Source: Streptomyces sp. NBC_00691 | GTDB taxonomy: Bacteria > Actinomycetota > Actinomycetes > Streptomycetales > Streptomycetaceae | Direction: 5' to 3' | Length of the DNA stretch: 64,000 nt | NCBI RefSeq assembly: GCF_036226665.1 | Contig: NZ_CP109007.1 | Location: 8,122,001-8,186,000, forward strand | Part shown: positions 34,378 to 42,416 of the stretch, piece after piece | Layout: each line of letters opens with the position of its first letter | Numbering within the stretch: position 1 is the stretch's first letter | The notes under the pieces: generated by a model | Databases searched by the model: none | What the model was told of the DNA's origin: nothing | What the model saw: only the letters and a program-made list of their open reading frames with translations | Translations under genes and position numbers: made by a program

Positions 34378-35568
34378 ATGCGACAGAGTTCCGGAGACCC
34401 CGGCCCGCCGGGGGACGACGCCGACGGGTTGTTCAGCATGAGCGACCTCGCCGCCGCCGCGACGCCGACGGAAGCCACGGACGGGCGTCGGTTCCGCGAG
34501 GGGCCGCAGGCGCGCAGGCTGCTCGACGTGAGGGAGATCCACGCCGAGCCGGCCGCCGCGGACTCGTTGCGGGGGCGGCAGATCATCTCGCGCTTTCCCG
34601 AGGCCCGGCTCATCGAGACCGACTCCCACTGGCGCATTCCGCATCTGCACGGCAATGAAGGAAACGTGGAGCGATGGGTGAGGGTCAAGCGCGACACCCT
34701 CGTCCTGGGCGAACGGAAGTCCTTCGGTATCCGGCCCAACGGACGCTCCGCCGACTGGATCGCCCCGGGGCTCTCCAACGGCTGCGCCATGGCCTGTGCG
34801 TACTGCTACGTCCCGAGGCGCAAGGGGTTCGCGAACCCCATCACGGTGTTCACCAACGTCGAGCGGGTCCTGGGCAGCCTGAGTCGCCACATCGCCGGGC
34901 TGGGGCGCAAGCAGGAACCCAGCCAATGCGATGAGCACGCCTGGGTGTACGACATCGGGGAGAACGGCGACTGCTCGGTCGACGACCTCATCAGTGACAA
35001 CACCGCCGACCTGATCCGCGCGTTCCGACGGTGGCCCACCGCCAAGGCCTCGTTCGCCACCAAGTTCGTCAATCCCGACCTGCTACGGCTCGATCCGCGG
35101 GGCCGTACCAGGATCCGGTTCTCGGTCATGCCGTCCGACGACTCCCGGCTCCTCGACATCCGGACCAGTCCCGTCCCGGACCGTCTCGCCGCCGCCGCGG
35201 ACTTCCTCGACGCCGGGTACGAGGTGCACTTCAACCTGTCCCCGGTGGTGATCCGCACCGGTTGGCAACAGGCCTGGGCCGATGTGCTCCGGGCCATGGA
35301 CGACGTGCTCCCGCGGCGGGTGAAGACCCAGGCGGCGGCGGAGATCATCCTGCTGACCCACAACCAGGACCTGCACCAGGTCAATCTCGGCTGGCACCCG
35401 CGCGCGGAGGACGTTCTCTGGCGTCCGGACATCCAGCAGCCCAAGCGCTCCGAGAACGGCAGCTGGAACGTGCGCTACCGCAATGCGATCAAGGCGGAGG
35501 CCGTCGACACGTTGACCCGTTTGGTCGAGGATCGCGCCCCGTGGCTGCGGGTGCGCTACGCCTTCTGA
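34378..35568 (+). CDS. Spore photoproduct lyase-family radical SAM protein
   Basis: A 396-residue protein with the radical-SAM cluster motif C136-x3-C140-x2-C143 in NGCAMACAYCYVPRRKG, matching the spacing and the following Tyr of spore photoproduct lyase. Further conserved stretches are VYDIGENGDCSVDD, ASFATKFVNP and VHFNLSPVV. SplB repairs the thymine dimer of UV-irradiated spores; in Streptomyces the role of this homologue is not settled. The ATG is preceded by GTGGAG six nt away. It stands alone, convergent with the anti-sigma gene. Confidence 0.85.
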   Translation: MRQSSGDPGPPGDDADGLFSMSDLAAAATPTEATDGRRFREGPQARRLLDVREIHAEPAAADSLRGRQIISRFPEARLIETDSHWRIPHLHGNEGNVERWVRVKRDTLVLGERKSFGIRPNGRSADWIAPGLSNGCAMACAYCYVPRRKGFANPITVFTNVERVLGSLSRHIAGLGRKQEPSQCDEHAWVYDIGENGDCSVDDLISDNTADLIRAFRRWPTAKASFATKFVNPDLLRLDPRGRTRIRFSVMPSDDSRLLDIRTSPVPDRLAAAADFLDAGYEVHFNLSPVVIRTGWQQAWADVLRAMDDVLPRRVKTQAAAEIILLTHNQDLHQVNLGWHPRAEDVLWRPDIQQPKRSENGSWNVRYRNAIKAEAVDTLTRLVEDRAPWLRVRYAF

Positions 35569-35665
35569 CGCCCGACGCGCCCGCGCACCGCGGGACCATG
35601 CCGCCGACGCGACCTCGATGCGGACCACCGGGCAGGTGGGGAAGACGGGAGTGTGACGACAGGCC

Positions 35666-36433
35666 CTAGGCCTCGGCGCTGATGGGGATGATGCCGAGGG
35701 GTTCCGTGGTCGGCTGGTCGGAGCCGCCCGCGGGCTCGACGGTGATCCCGACGGCGACCGCGTTGCCCAGGGGGCCGTCGAGGACGCGCGTGGCGCGCTC
35801 GCCGTCATCGGCCAGAAGGCCCGCCGGGCGCAGGTCCCCGGCCTCCCCGGCGTACCAGAGTTCGTACACCGCGCCACTCGGCAGCGCCGGGAGGTCGCGG
35901 GCGCTGAAGGCGGCCTTGGCCTCGGCGCGGGAGACGACGACCGCGGCCTTGGCTCCGTCGGGGAGCTCACTGGTGTGCACGGTGGCGTCGGGGGCCGTGA
36001 GAATGTCCGCGAAGGCTCCGCCCGCGGTGCGAGCCTGCTCCCGCGCCTGGACCGCCTGGGCACGCGCTTCGTCGGCCTCCTCGTGCTGCCGGACGGCGAC
36101 AGCGCCGAGCGCGGCCGCCGCCACGACGCTCGCAGCGAGCGCGAGGCGCCATCCGTTCCGGCGGAAGAATCCGCCATGGGGCCGGGCGGTGGGATGCCGA
36201 CGGTCCTGCGGCGTGCGGGACACCTGCTCCATGACGCGCGCACGCAGGCCGACGGGGACCGGGGCGCTCTCGGCGGAGGCGAGCGCGGCGGCTGTCCTCT
36301 CGAACACGGTCACGTCCTCGCGGCAGACATCGCAGCCGGCGAGATGATTCTCGAAGGCGGCTTCCTCCGCCGGTGTCAGCGCGTGCAGGACATACGCCCC
36401 GGCACCGAGGTGCGGATCCTCTGCCGTCGTCAT
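35666..36433 (-). CDS. RskA-type anti-sigma factor
   Basis: A 255-residue membrane protein. The N-terminal anti-sigma domain has ENHLAGCDVC, the H-x3-C-x2-C zinc motif, then a transmembrane helix at about 95-115 (ALAASVVAAAALGAVAV), a short coiled stretch and an extracytoplasmic RskA domain (AVYELWYAGEAGDLRPAGLL). It should hold the sigma factor encoded immediately upstream. The start ATG overlaps the sigma stop (ATGA, 36430-36433), a coupling that balances the two proteins; GGAGG precedes it. Confidence 0.9.
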   Translation of the reverse strand: MTTAEDPHLGAGAYVLHALTPAEEAAFENHLAGCDVCREDVTVFERTAAALASAESAPVPVGLRARVMEQVSRTPQDRRHPTARPHGGFFRRNGWRLALAASVVAAAALGAVAVRQHEEADEARAQAVQAREQARTAGGAFADILTAPDATVHTSELPDGAKAAVVVSRAEAKAAFSARDLPALPSGAVYELWYAGEAGDLRPAGLLADDGERATRVLDGPLGNAVAVGITVEPAGGSDQPTTEPLGIIPISAEA

Positions 36434-37161
36434 GGTCCGGCCTCCAGACAGGTGCGCAGCTGATCGAGGCCCTTCCGCATACGGGATTTCACCGTGCCCT
36501 CGGGGGTGGACAGCGAGCGCGCCACCTCGAGACAGGTCATTCCCTGGTAGTAGGCGAGCACCAGTGGCACTCGCTGGAGGCGGGCCAGGGCCGCCAGACA
36601 GCGGTGGACACGGCGCCGCTCATCGAGGTTCTCGACGGTCTCGGCGACCTGGTCGAAATCCCGGTCCGTCGACAGCATCCCGGCACGCACCTCGCGGTCC
36701 TTGCTCGCCTGGACGGAACGCACCCGGTCCACGGTGCGCCGATGGGCGAGAGTCAGCACCCATGCTTTCGCCGTTCCGAGGTCAGGCCGGAAACGGTCCG
36801 CCGTCCGCCACACCTCGATCATGACGTCCTGGGTCACCTCCTCGGCCTGGCCGGCGTCCCGCAGGATCCGGCAGGCCAGCCCCATCACCGGCTGGACCAG
36901 CGCGTCGTAGACGCCGGCGAACGCGTCCCTGTCGCCGTTCGCCGCCCGGAGCATCAGCGTGTCGAGGTCGGCGTGCGGTTCGCGTGAGTGAGGCAATGGT
37001 CTTCCCCCATCGTGCCTCTGGTGGTCGGTCGCCCCGGTGTGTGTGGCCGGGTCGCCCTGCTCGAAGCGGCCCGACCTGTCCGACTCTGCCGCCTGGGACG
37101 GGGTCGTGCCGTGTGGCCGCGCCAGCCGGGTGAGTTCCGGCTCGGGGCCGTAGCCCTTCAC
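36430..37161 (-). CDS. ECF RNA polymerase sigma factor (SigK-like)
   Basis: Sigma region 2 is seen in VYDALVQPVMGLACRILRD...EEVTQDVMIEVWRTADRF and region 4 in LDERRRVHRCLAALARLQRVPLVLAYYQGMTCLEVARSLSTPEGTVKSRMRKGL. The length is 243 residues from GTG 37161, which overlaps the stop of the upstream ATPase gene (GTGA) behind GGAGG. An alternative TTG start at 36996 behind GGGGGAAG would give 188 residues, nearer the usual SigK size; the first 55 residues are poorly conserved-looking. Both starts may be used. Regulated by the RskA-type protein encoded next. Confidence 0.88.
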   Translation of the reverse strand: MKGYGPEPELTRLARPHGTTPSQAAESDRSGRFEQGDPATHTGATDHQRHDGGRPLPHSREPHADLDTLMLRAANGDRDAFAGVYDALVQPVMGLACRILRDAGQAEEVTQDVMIEVWRTADRFRPDLGTAKAWVLTLAHRRTVDRVRSVQASKDREVRAGMLSTDRDFDQVAETVENLDERRRVHRCLAALARLQRVPLVLAYYQGMTCLEVARSLSTPEGTVKSRMRKGLDQLRTCLEAGP

Positions 37162-37592
37162 GGCGGCCTCCGGCGGTCGTGTGCCGGGGCCTGGACCCGC
37201 AGCGCGACGTGGACGGTCTTGCCTCCGATGCGGGGCACCACCCTGACGGAGTCGCCCAGATGGTGCATGATCTCCAGGCCGAAGCCGCCTCGCTGGTCGC
37301 CGCCGGCGGGCCGGTGCACGTCGGGCATGTCCTCGCTGTAGTCGGTGACGGCGATGTCCAGGGACTCGCCGTCCTCGGTGAGCGTCAGGAGACACGGGCC
37401 GCGGGTGTGGCGGACGGCGTTGGTGACGAGTTCGGACACGACCAGGACGACGTCGGCCGTTCGGGTGCATTCGGTCTCTTCCAGCCACCGGACCGCGATG
37501 CGACGGGCCGCGGCCGGAGTCCGCAGGCCCCAGGGCAGAGCCACGACGAGGCGCGTCACGCTGGACGCTGAGGGTGATGCGACGACGGCCAT
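37158..37592 (-). CDS. ATP-binding anti-sigma-regulator-like protein (HATPase_c)
   Basis: A 144-residue stand-alone GHKL ATPase of the SpoIIAB/RsbW type common in Streptomyces. The N-box is VVSELVTNAVRHTRG; the ATP-lid region includes VTDYSEDMPDVH and GGFGLEIMHHLGDSVRV. Such proteins phosphorylate anti-sigma antagonists or bind sigma factors. GGGAG precedes the ATG. Its stop overlaps the ECF sigma start, so it is the first gene of a three-gene operon, an unusual pairing of a partner-switch ATPase with an ECF/RskA module. Confidence 0.85.
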   Translation of the reverse strand: MAVVASPSASSVTRLVVALPWGLRTPAAARRIAVRWLEETECTRTADVVLVVSELVTNAVRHTRGPCLLTLTEDGESLDIAVTDYSEDMPDVHRPAGGDQRGGFGLEIMHHLGDSVRVVPRIGGKTVHVALRVQAPAHDRRRPP

Positions 37593-37822
37593 GACCGCTC
37601 CCTGGGGACGGGGACCTTCTGTGAGGGATTCGTAGCCGTCCCGGGCGCGGATGAGCCCCGGGCGCCGTTCCCCTCCGATCCGCACGTTTTCCGGCGCTCC
37701 TTCATCTGCCGGTGGATCGGCTCCGAATCCCTGATGACCCCGCACGGCGAGTCAGCAGGTCGGACCCCACGGCATCGCTCGTCGTGCTCACGGAAGTCGA
37801 TCAGTAGAGGGAGGTGTGTCCG

Positions 37823-38215
37823 ATGACCGCGTCCATGCGCGCCCGTCGTCTGGTGGCAAGTGCCGCAGCGGCGGGACTGCTGGCCGGCGGCGCCGCGCTC
37901 GGCATGTCCGGCACGGCGACCGCGGCACCCGCGCCCGCATCCGTCGCGACCGTCGTGGCCGGTGACGGTCAGGACCACCACGACCGTCACGACCGGTGCG
38001 AGTGGAAGAAGGGGCACTGGGAGAAGAAGTGGGTGAAGGGCCACTGGGAGAAGAAGTGGGCTCATCACAAGACGTGGCACCCCGGCCATCACGACAAGCA
38101 CGGTGACTGGCACAAGGGCTACTGGAATCACGATCGCCAGTACAAGTGGGTCTACGTCCCCGCCCACTGGGATCACCACTGGGTGAAGGGCCACTGGGAC
38201 TGCCACCACCGGTGA
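37823..38215 (+). CDS. Secreted His/Trp/Lys-rich repeat protein
   Basis: A 130-residue protein. The first about 38 residues form a signal peptide ending near TATAAPAP. The mature part is made of repeated WVKGHWEKKW-type units (GHWEKKW twice in tandem, then GDWHKGYWNH, YVPAHWDHHW, VKGHWDCHH) and is about one-third His, Trp and Lys, with a Cys near each end. The ribosome site GAGGGAGG fixes the start at ATG 37823. His clusters suggest metal binding at the cell surface; no family is recognised. A strong terminator follows. Confidence 0.8.
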   Translation: MTASMRARRLVASAAAAGLLAGGAALGMSGTATAAPAPASVATVVAGDGQDHHDRHDRCEWKKGHWEKKWVKGHWEKKWAHHKTWHPGHHDKHGDWHKGYWNHDRQYKWVYVPAHWDHHWVKGHWDCHHR

Positions 38216-38247
38216 CCGCCGGTGAACGGTCGACCTCGTACCCCTGC

Positions 38248-38282
38248 CGCTGAGGGCCAGGCCTTGTGCCTGGCCCTCAGCG
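38248..38282 (+). terminator. Strong hairpin after the His-rich gene
   Basis: A 15-bp perfect stem (38248-38262 with 38268-38282) around GAGGGCCAGGC, with the 5-nt loop CTTGT, lies 33 nt after the stop codon. Confidence 0.85.
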
Positions 38283-38349
38283 CGGGTCTGGGCGAGGATC
38301 AGCCCGTCCGGGTGGTTGTCCGGCCCGGCCTGTCCGGCGGCGTTCCGCC

Positions 38350-38450
38350 TCAGCCCGTCCGGTGGACCGTGACGCGGTCGATGCGGCCCGCGAAGTACCA
38401 CGGGGGGCCGCCGTCGTCGACGTTGCGGCCGGCCCACATGCCGCGACATC
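38350..38450 (-). pseudogene. C-terminal relic resembling a LamG-type domain
   Basis: Read on the minus strand, about 30 residues (GPPWYFAGRIDRVTVHRTG then stop) resemble the last strand of a LamG/concanavalin-like domain (the FxGxIDxVxVY pattern). No start or upstream domain exists; the similarity ends where the acetylxylan-esterase relic begins on the other strand. Confidence 0.35.
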
Positions 38451-38563
38451 ACCGGTACGCCGCGAGCAAGACGGTGGAGGTGTACCCCTTCAACGGCCAC
38501 GAGGGCGGAGGACGCGTGCACGAAAGCACCCAGCTCGCTTTCGTCCACGACCGCATCGGCTGA
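38436..38563 (+). pseudogene. C-terminal relic of an acetylxylan-esterase-like gene
   Basis: About 40 residues on the plus strand, containing YAASKTVEVYPFNGHEGGG, match the end of AXE1/cephalosporin-C deacetylase proteins, where the conserved Tyr-Pro-(Phe/Tyr)-Asn-x-His-Glu-Gly-Gly holds the catalytic His. The stop is at 38561-38563. The catalytic Ser and the rest of the hydrolase are missing, so this is a remnant. It abuts the LamG relic on the opposite strand. Confidence 0.6.
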
Positions 38564-38630
38564 CGACCTAGGGTGGTCTGGGAGGCCGTCCGCTCCGTCG
38601 GATGCAGGCGGAGCAGGCCGGCGGGGAACC

Positions 38631-39269
38631 TCAGGGCACCGTCCCAGGTGCCGACTCAGCGGGCCGTTCCTGCTCCCAGTGCGGATGCTCCCGTACGGCC
38701 CAGCCGCGGTCGACCAGTCCGGTGCGCATGCCGAGCCGGGCCTGGGGATCCCGTACCGCCATCCAGATGTGTCCTGCGGTCACCGCCGCGACGGCCCAGG
38801 CGAGCCAGTCATGGACGAACGTCGCACCCGGCCGCAGCGACGGCGGCGCGAGGTGGGTGAGCCACATCAACAGTCCCGTGCCGAGCATCACCAGCATCGA
38901 TCCGAGCGTCCACTGCGCGTACAGCTTCTGACCGGCGTTGAACTTCCCCGCCGGGCGGTACGCGGTACGGGTCCGCACCGCCCGCAGCCACGCACGGTCC
39001 ACAGGGGCGAACCGGCTCAGCCGGGCCACGTCCGCGCGCAGCGCCCGGAAGGCCAGCCCGCACAGCAGGGGCACCGGGAGGGCCACGCCGGCCCACACGT
39101 GCACGGTGGTGACGAGCCGCCGACGCCCGACCAGTTCGGCCAGGGGCGTCACATAGAGGCAGGCCGCGGTGAACAGGCAGGTCAGCATCAGCCCTGCGGT
39201 GGTCCGGTGCGCCCAGCGCACCGGGCGCGCGAAGCGGAGCAGACGGTCGGCATCAGGTGGTCGGCGCAT
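38631..39269 (-). CDS. Cytochrome b561-like membrane subunit
   Basis: A 212-residue protein with four to five transmembrane segments (TAGLMLTCLFTAACLYVTP, VHVWAGVALPVPLLCGLAF, LGSMLVMLGTGLLMWLTHL, HDWLAWAVAAVTAGHIWMAV). His residues within the helices would bind heme b, as in formate-dehydrogenase gamma and MsrQ-like proteins. Its start overlaps the end of the molybdoenzyme gene by 17 nt. It likely supplies quinol electrons to that enzyme. Confidence 0.8.
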   Translation of the reverse strand: MRRPPDADRLLRFARPVRWAHRTTAGLMLTCLFTAACLYVTPLAELVGRRRLVTTVHVWAGVALPVPLLCGLAFRALRADVARLSRFAPVDRAWLRAVRTRTAYRPAGKFNAGQKLYAQWTLGSMLVMLGTGLLMWLTHLAPPSLRPGATFVHDWLAWAVAAVTAGHIWMAVRDPQARLGMRTGLVDRGWAVREHPHWEQERPAESAPGTVP

Positions 39270-39966
39270 CGTCTCGCCCGTTCGACCGGCCGACCCACGC
39301 GTCGACCTCGTAGCCGTACTGCTCCCAGTAACCGGGCCGCACCGTCGACGTGACGGTGATGCCGGACAGCCACTTGGCGGACTTGTAGAAGTACATCGGA
39401 GCCACGTACAGGCGCACCGGCCCACCGTGGGCATGGGAGATCGCGGCGTCCTGCATCCGCAGCGCCACCAGCACGTCGTCGCGACGTGCCTGTTCGAGGG
39501 TGAGGCTCTCGGTGTACGTGCCGTCGAAGCAGGTGAACCGTACCGCCCGAGCCTCCGCCCGAACACCCGCCACATCCAGCAGGTGCGCGAGAGGGACTCC
39601 CTCGAACGGTGTGTCCGGGACCCGCCAGCCGGTCACGCACTGCACATCACGCACGATGCGGCGCTGCGCCATGGCCCTCAGATCGGCCAGTCGGAAGCGG
39701 GCCGGACGCTCGACCAGGCCGTCCACGGTCAACGTGTAGGTCTGCTCGGTGCGGGCGGGCACCGAGGAGACCACGGAGTAGTACCGGAAGCCGCCACCGC
39801 CTGGCAGCAGCCCGCTCAGTCCGGTCGGATCCTTTGCGGCGAGAGTGCTCTGGGCCTGCTGGAGGTACGGCCCGGTCACGACGCCGGCCGCGCCGAGCCC
39901 GAGCAGGCCGAGCACGACGCGGCGGCCGACCGGGGCGCCTCGGGGATGTTCTCCTGCGCTGTTCAC
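39253..39966 (-). CDS. Sulfite-oxidase-fold molybdoenzyme (MsrP/YedY-like)
   Basis: A 237-residue exported molybdopterin enzyme. A twin-Arg-containing N-terminus (GRRVVLGLLGLGAAG) is followed by the oxidoreductase molybdopterin-binding domain, with the molybdenum-ligand Cys110 in DVQCVTGW and the later SHAHGGPVRLYVAPMYFYKSAKWL segment. MsrP reduces methionine sulfoxide in periplasmic proteins; this homologue may do the same or act on other oxides. The GTG start has only a weak ribosome site. It is coupled to the cytochrome gene by overlap. Confidence 0.85.
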   Translation of the reverse strand: MNSAGEHPRGAPVGRRVVLGLLGLGAAGVVTGPYLQQAQSTLAAKDPTGLSGLLPGGGGFRYYSVVSSVPARTEQTYTLTVDGLVERPARFRLADLRAMAQRRIVRDVQCVTGWRVPDTPFEGVPLAHLLDVAGVRAEARAVRFTCFDGTYTESLTLEQARRDDVLVALRMQDAAISHAHGGPVRLYVAPMYFYKSAKWLSGITVTSTVRPGYWEQYGYEVDAWVGRSNGRDDAPTT

Positions 39967-40108
39967 CTGCCCGATCCGACCAGCTCTCTCCGCTCACGAC
40001 CAGGGCCGGAGCCGTTCCGTCAGACTTTCGTCATCTCCGTACGGGGTGTGCGACGCGACCGGCCCCGGTGTCAGACGGCCGCCGTCGGCGAGGGGCGTGA
40101 CGTCGAAG

Positions 40109-40125
40109 TCCCCGCCAGGCGGGGA
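40109..40125. other. Short perfect hairpin in the region upstream of the small membrane ORF
   Basis: TCCCCGCC-A-GGCGGGGA forms an 8-bp stem in the 213-nt gap (39967-40179) after the divergent molybdoenzyme start. Its role is unclear; the rest of that gap shows nothing else. Confidence 0.4.
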
Positions 40126-40179
40126 ACCGCATCGGGCTCTCCCGAGTCATGACGTGCAGGGCGTAGGGAGGGGAACACC

Positions 40180-40325
40180 GTGGACGATGAGCCGACTTGG
40201 GGAGAACTCCTCCTGGGGTTCCTTCTCGTTGCGGGCATACCTCTGGTGATCGTCGGAGGGGTCATCTACGCGGTCGTGGGCCTGGTGTTCTGGGTGACCG
40301 CGCCGGAGCGCCGGTGGAGACGCTG

Positions 40326-40326
<1 letters not shown>
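40180..40326 (+). CDS. Small single-pass membrane protein
   Basis: A 48-residue ORF starting at GTG 40180 behind GGGAGGGGA. The sequence starts VDDEPTWGELLLG and carries one long hydrophobic helix (FLLVAGIPLVIVGGVIYAVVG) ending with a basic APERRWRR tail, so it should insert with the C-terminus inside. The ribosome site, the clear helix and the positive tail support it despite its size. Function unknown. Its stop overlaps an ATG (TGATG) of a further tiny ORF. Confidence 0.65.
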
Positions 40327-40466
<140 letters not shown>

Positions 40467-40518
40467 CTCTGTGCCGGTACCCGATTCCCGGGTGCACGTG
40501 ATGCCGGAGGCCGATGTC

Positions 40519-41574
40519 GTGCTGAGTACTCCCCACCGCCCCGATCCCGCCGCTCCTCCTGCCGAGGAGGAGCCTGCCGCCCCTGCGGAGCCCACCACCC
40601 GGGCCGGGTCCGCCGACCCGTCCCGGGACGGGGGACGGTGGCGGCGCGCGGGCTGGATCCCGGTGGGTCGTCGTGGCCGCGTGGTCGCCGCATGCGCGTT
40701 GTGCAGTGCGGTGCTGATGCTGCTGCACGCCCGGATTCCCAACACGCCCGGCCATCTGGGCAGCCTCGTCGCGACCTTTCTGCCGTGGGCCGGGCTGAGC
40801 GTTCCGGTGCTGCTCGTCGTGGCTGCGGTTCGGCGGTCCCGGCCGGCGGCCGTCGCTGTGCTCGTGCCCGCGATCGTCTGGGTGTCCCTCTTCGGTGGCG
40901 TGGTGGCCGACAAGACCTCCGCCGGCGGCGACCTGGTCGTGGTCACTCACAACGTGGGGGAGGCGAACCGGGATCCTGGGCGCACCGCACGGGCGCTGGC
41001 CCGGTCCGGCGCGCACGTGCTCGCCCTGGAAGAGCTGTCCTCGACGACCGCACCCGTGTACGAGCGTGAGCTGGCCGCCGACTACCCCTACCACTCGGTA
41101 CACCTCGGCATCGGACTGTGGAGCACGTACCCGATGCGCCGCGTGGAACCCGTGCCGATCATGCCCTGGACCCGTGCGGTACGGGCCACGGTGCACACCC
41201 CGAAAGGGCCCGTCGCCGTGTTCGCCGCTCACCTCGCGTCGGTACGGGTGACCCCTGCCGGTTTCGCCACGGCCCGCCGCAACGAGGCGGGCAGGAATCT
41301 CGCCGATGCCGTGCGCGCGGAGCGGCTGCCCCGGGTCGTCGTGATGGGCGACTTCAACGGGACGAGCGAGGACACGGCGCTGAGGCCGCTGACCTCACAG
41401 CTGCGCTCCGTGCAGGGGGAAGCGGGCGCCGGCTTCGGCTTCACCTGGCCGGCGGCGTTCCCGCTGGTACGCATCGACCAGATCCTCGTCAGGGGAGTGA
41501 CCCCCGCCTCCTCCTGGTCGCTGGCGGCCACCGGCAGCGACCACCTTCCCGTCGCGGCCTCGCTGCGGCTGTGA
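40519..41574 (+). CDS. Membrane-linked endonuclease/exonuclease/phosphatase-family protein
   Basis: A 351-residue protein. The N-terminal third has a Pro/Ala-rich tail and about three transmembrane helices (VVAACALCSAVLMLLHARI, SLVATFLPWAGLSVPVLLVV, AVAVLVPAIVWVSLFGGVV). The EEP domain follows, with VVVTHNVGEANRD, LALEEL (metal Glu), VFAAHLASVR, VVVMGDFNGTSED and the C-terminal GSDHLPVAASL catalytic Asp-His. An extracellular nuclease or lipid phosphodiesterase is likely. Start GTG 40519 is favoured by GGAGG eight nt upstream; ATG 40501 is the alternative. Confidence 0.85.
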   Translation: MLSTPHRPDPAAPPAEEEPAAPAEPTTRAGSADPSRDGGRWRRAGWIPVGRRGRVVAACALCSAVLMLLHARIPNTPGHLGSLVATFLPWAGLSVPVLLVVAAVRRSRPAAVAVLVPAIVWVSLFGGVVADKTSAGGDLVVVTHNVGEANRDPGRTARALARSGAHVLALEELSSTTAPVYERELAADYPYHSVHLGIGLWSTYPMRRVEPVPIMPWTRAVRATVHTPKGPVAVFAAHLASVRVTPAGFATARRNEAGRNLADAVRAERLPRVVVMGDFNGTSEDTALRPLTSQLRSVQGEAGAGFGFTWPAAFPLVRIDQILVRGVTPASSWSLAATGSDHLPVAASLRL

Positions 41575-41641
41575 ACCGGACCCCTCGACCACCTGCCTAA
41601 GATGACAAAAGCATATGCTTGCGCACGAATAGATAGGTCGT

Positions 41642-42400
41642 ATGTCGGTCATCCCCGTACCAGGCCCCGTCAGCCTCCTCGTCGTCGAGGACGACGCCGT
41701 CATCCGCCGAACCGTCCAACTCTTCCTGGAGCGCTACGGCTACCGGGTCGAGGTGGCCGCGGACGGACTCTCCGGCCTTGAGGCATTCCGGGCCGACGCC
41801 CACGATCTGCTGATCCTGGACGTCATGCTGCCCCAGCTCGACGGCATCGGGCTGTGCCAGCGGATCCGGGAGGAGAGCCTGGTACCGATCCTGATGATGT
41901 CCGCGCGTGGCGACGCCCTCGACGTCGTCGCAGGCCTGGAAGCGGGCGCTGACGACTACGTCGTCAAACCCGTCGACACCGCCGTCCTCGTCGCCCGCAT
42001 CCGTATGCTGCTGCGCCGCGCGAGCTTCCAGCGGCCCGAACCGGCGGGGAGGGCTCCGAACCGCCCCCCGGACACCCACGCGCGCGCGGGCCGAGCCGGT
42101 GGGGGAGCCGCCGACGTCCTGGTCTTCGGCGACCTCACCGTCGACACCGTCGGTCTGGAAGTGCACCGCGACGGCCGGCCCGTCCCGCTGACCCCCACCG
42201 AACTACGTCTCCTCCTTGAGTTCGCCGCGTCACCCGGCACCGTGCTGGACCGCCGACGGCTGCTCCGCGACGTCTGGGACTACGGCTGGGAGGGCGACAC
42301 CCGGGTCGTGGACCTGTGCGTCCTACGCCTCCGCAAGAAGATCGGAACCGGCCGGATCGAGACCGTCCGCGGCTTCGGCTACAAACTCGTCCGCGACTGA
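41642..42400 (+). CDS. OmpR-family response regulator
   Basis: A 252-residue response regulator. The receiver has the acidic pair VVEDD, the phospho-acceptor Asp in LLILDVMLPQLDG (about residue 60), Thr/Ser in MMSARG, and VVKPVD. A linker rich in Pro/Arg/Ala (about 130-160) joins the winged-helix domain (LTPTELRLLLEFAASPG...TVRGFGYKLVRD). It lies 16 nt ahead of its sensor kinase gene. The adjacent D,D-carboxypeptidase suggests a cell-envelope stress regulon. Confidence 0.93.
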   Translation: MSVIPVPGPVSLLVVEDDAVIRRTVQLFLERYGYRVEVAADGLSGLEAFRADAHDLLILDVMLPQLDGIGLCQRIREESLVPILMMSARGDALDVVAGLEAGADDYVVKPVDTAVLVARIRMLLRRASFQRPEPAGRAPNRPPDTHARAGRAGGGAADVLVFGDLTVDTVGLEVHRDGRPVPLTPTELRLLLEFAASPGTVLDRRRLLRDVWDYGWEGDTRVVDLCVLRLRKKIGTGRIETVRGFGYKLVRD

Positions 42401-42416
42401 GAGGCCGGCCCGGCCC

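Noticed and set aside
38222..38571. Open frames across this stretch as intact genes
   Set aside because: Only the last 40 residues of the plus frame look like a real protein (acetylxylan-esterase tail); the rest covers a terminator and opposite-strand similarity.
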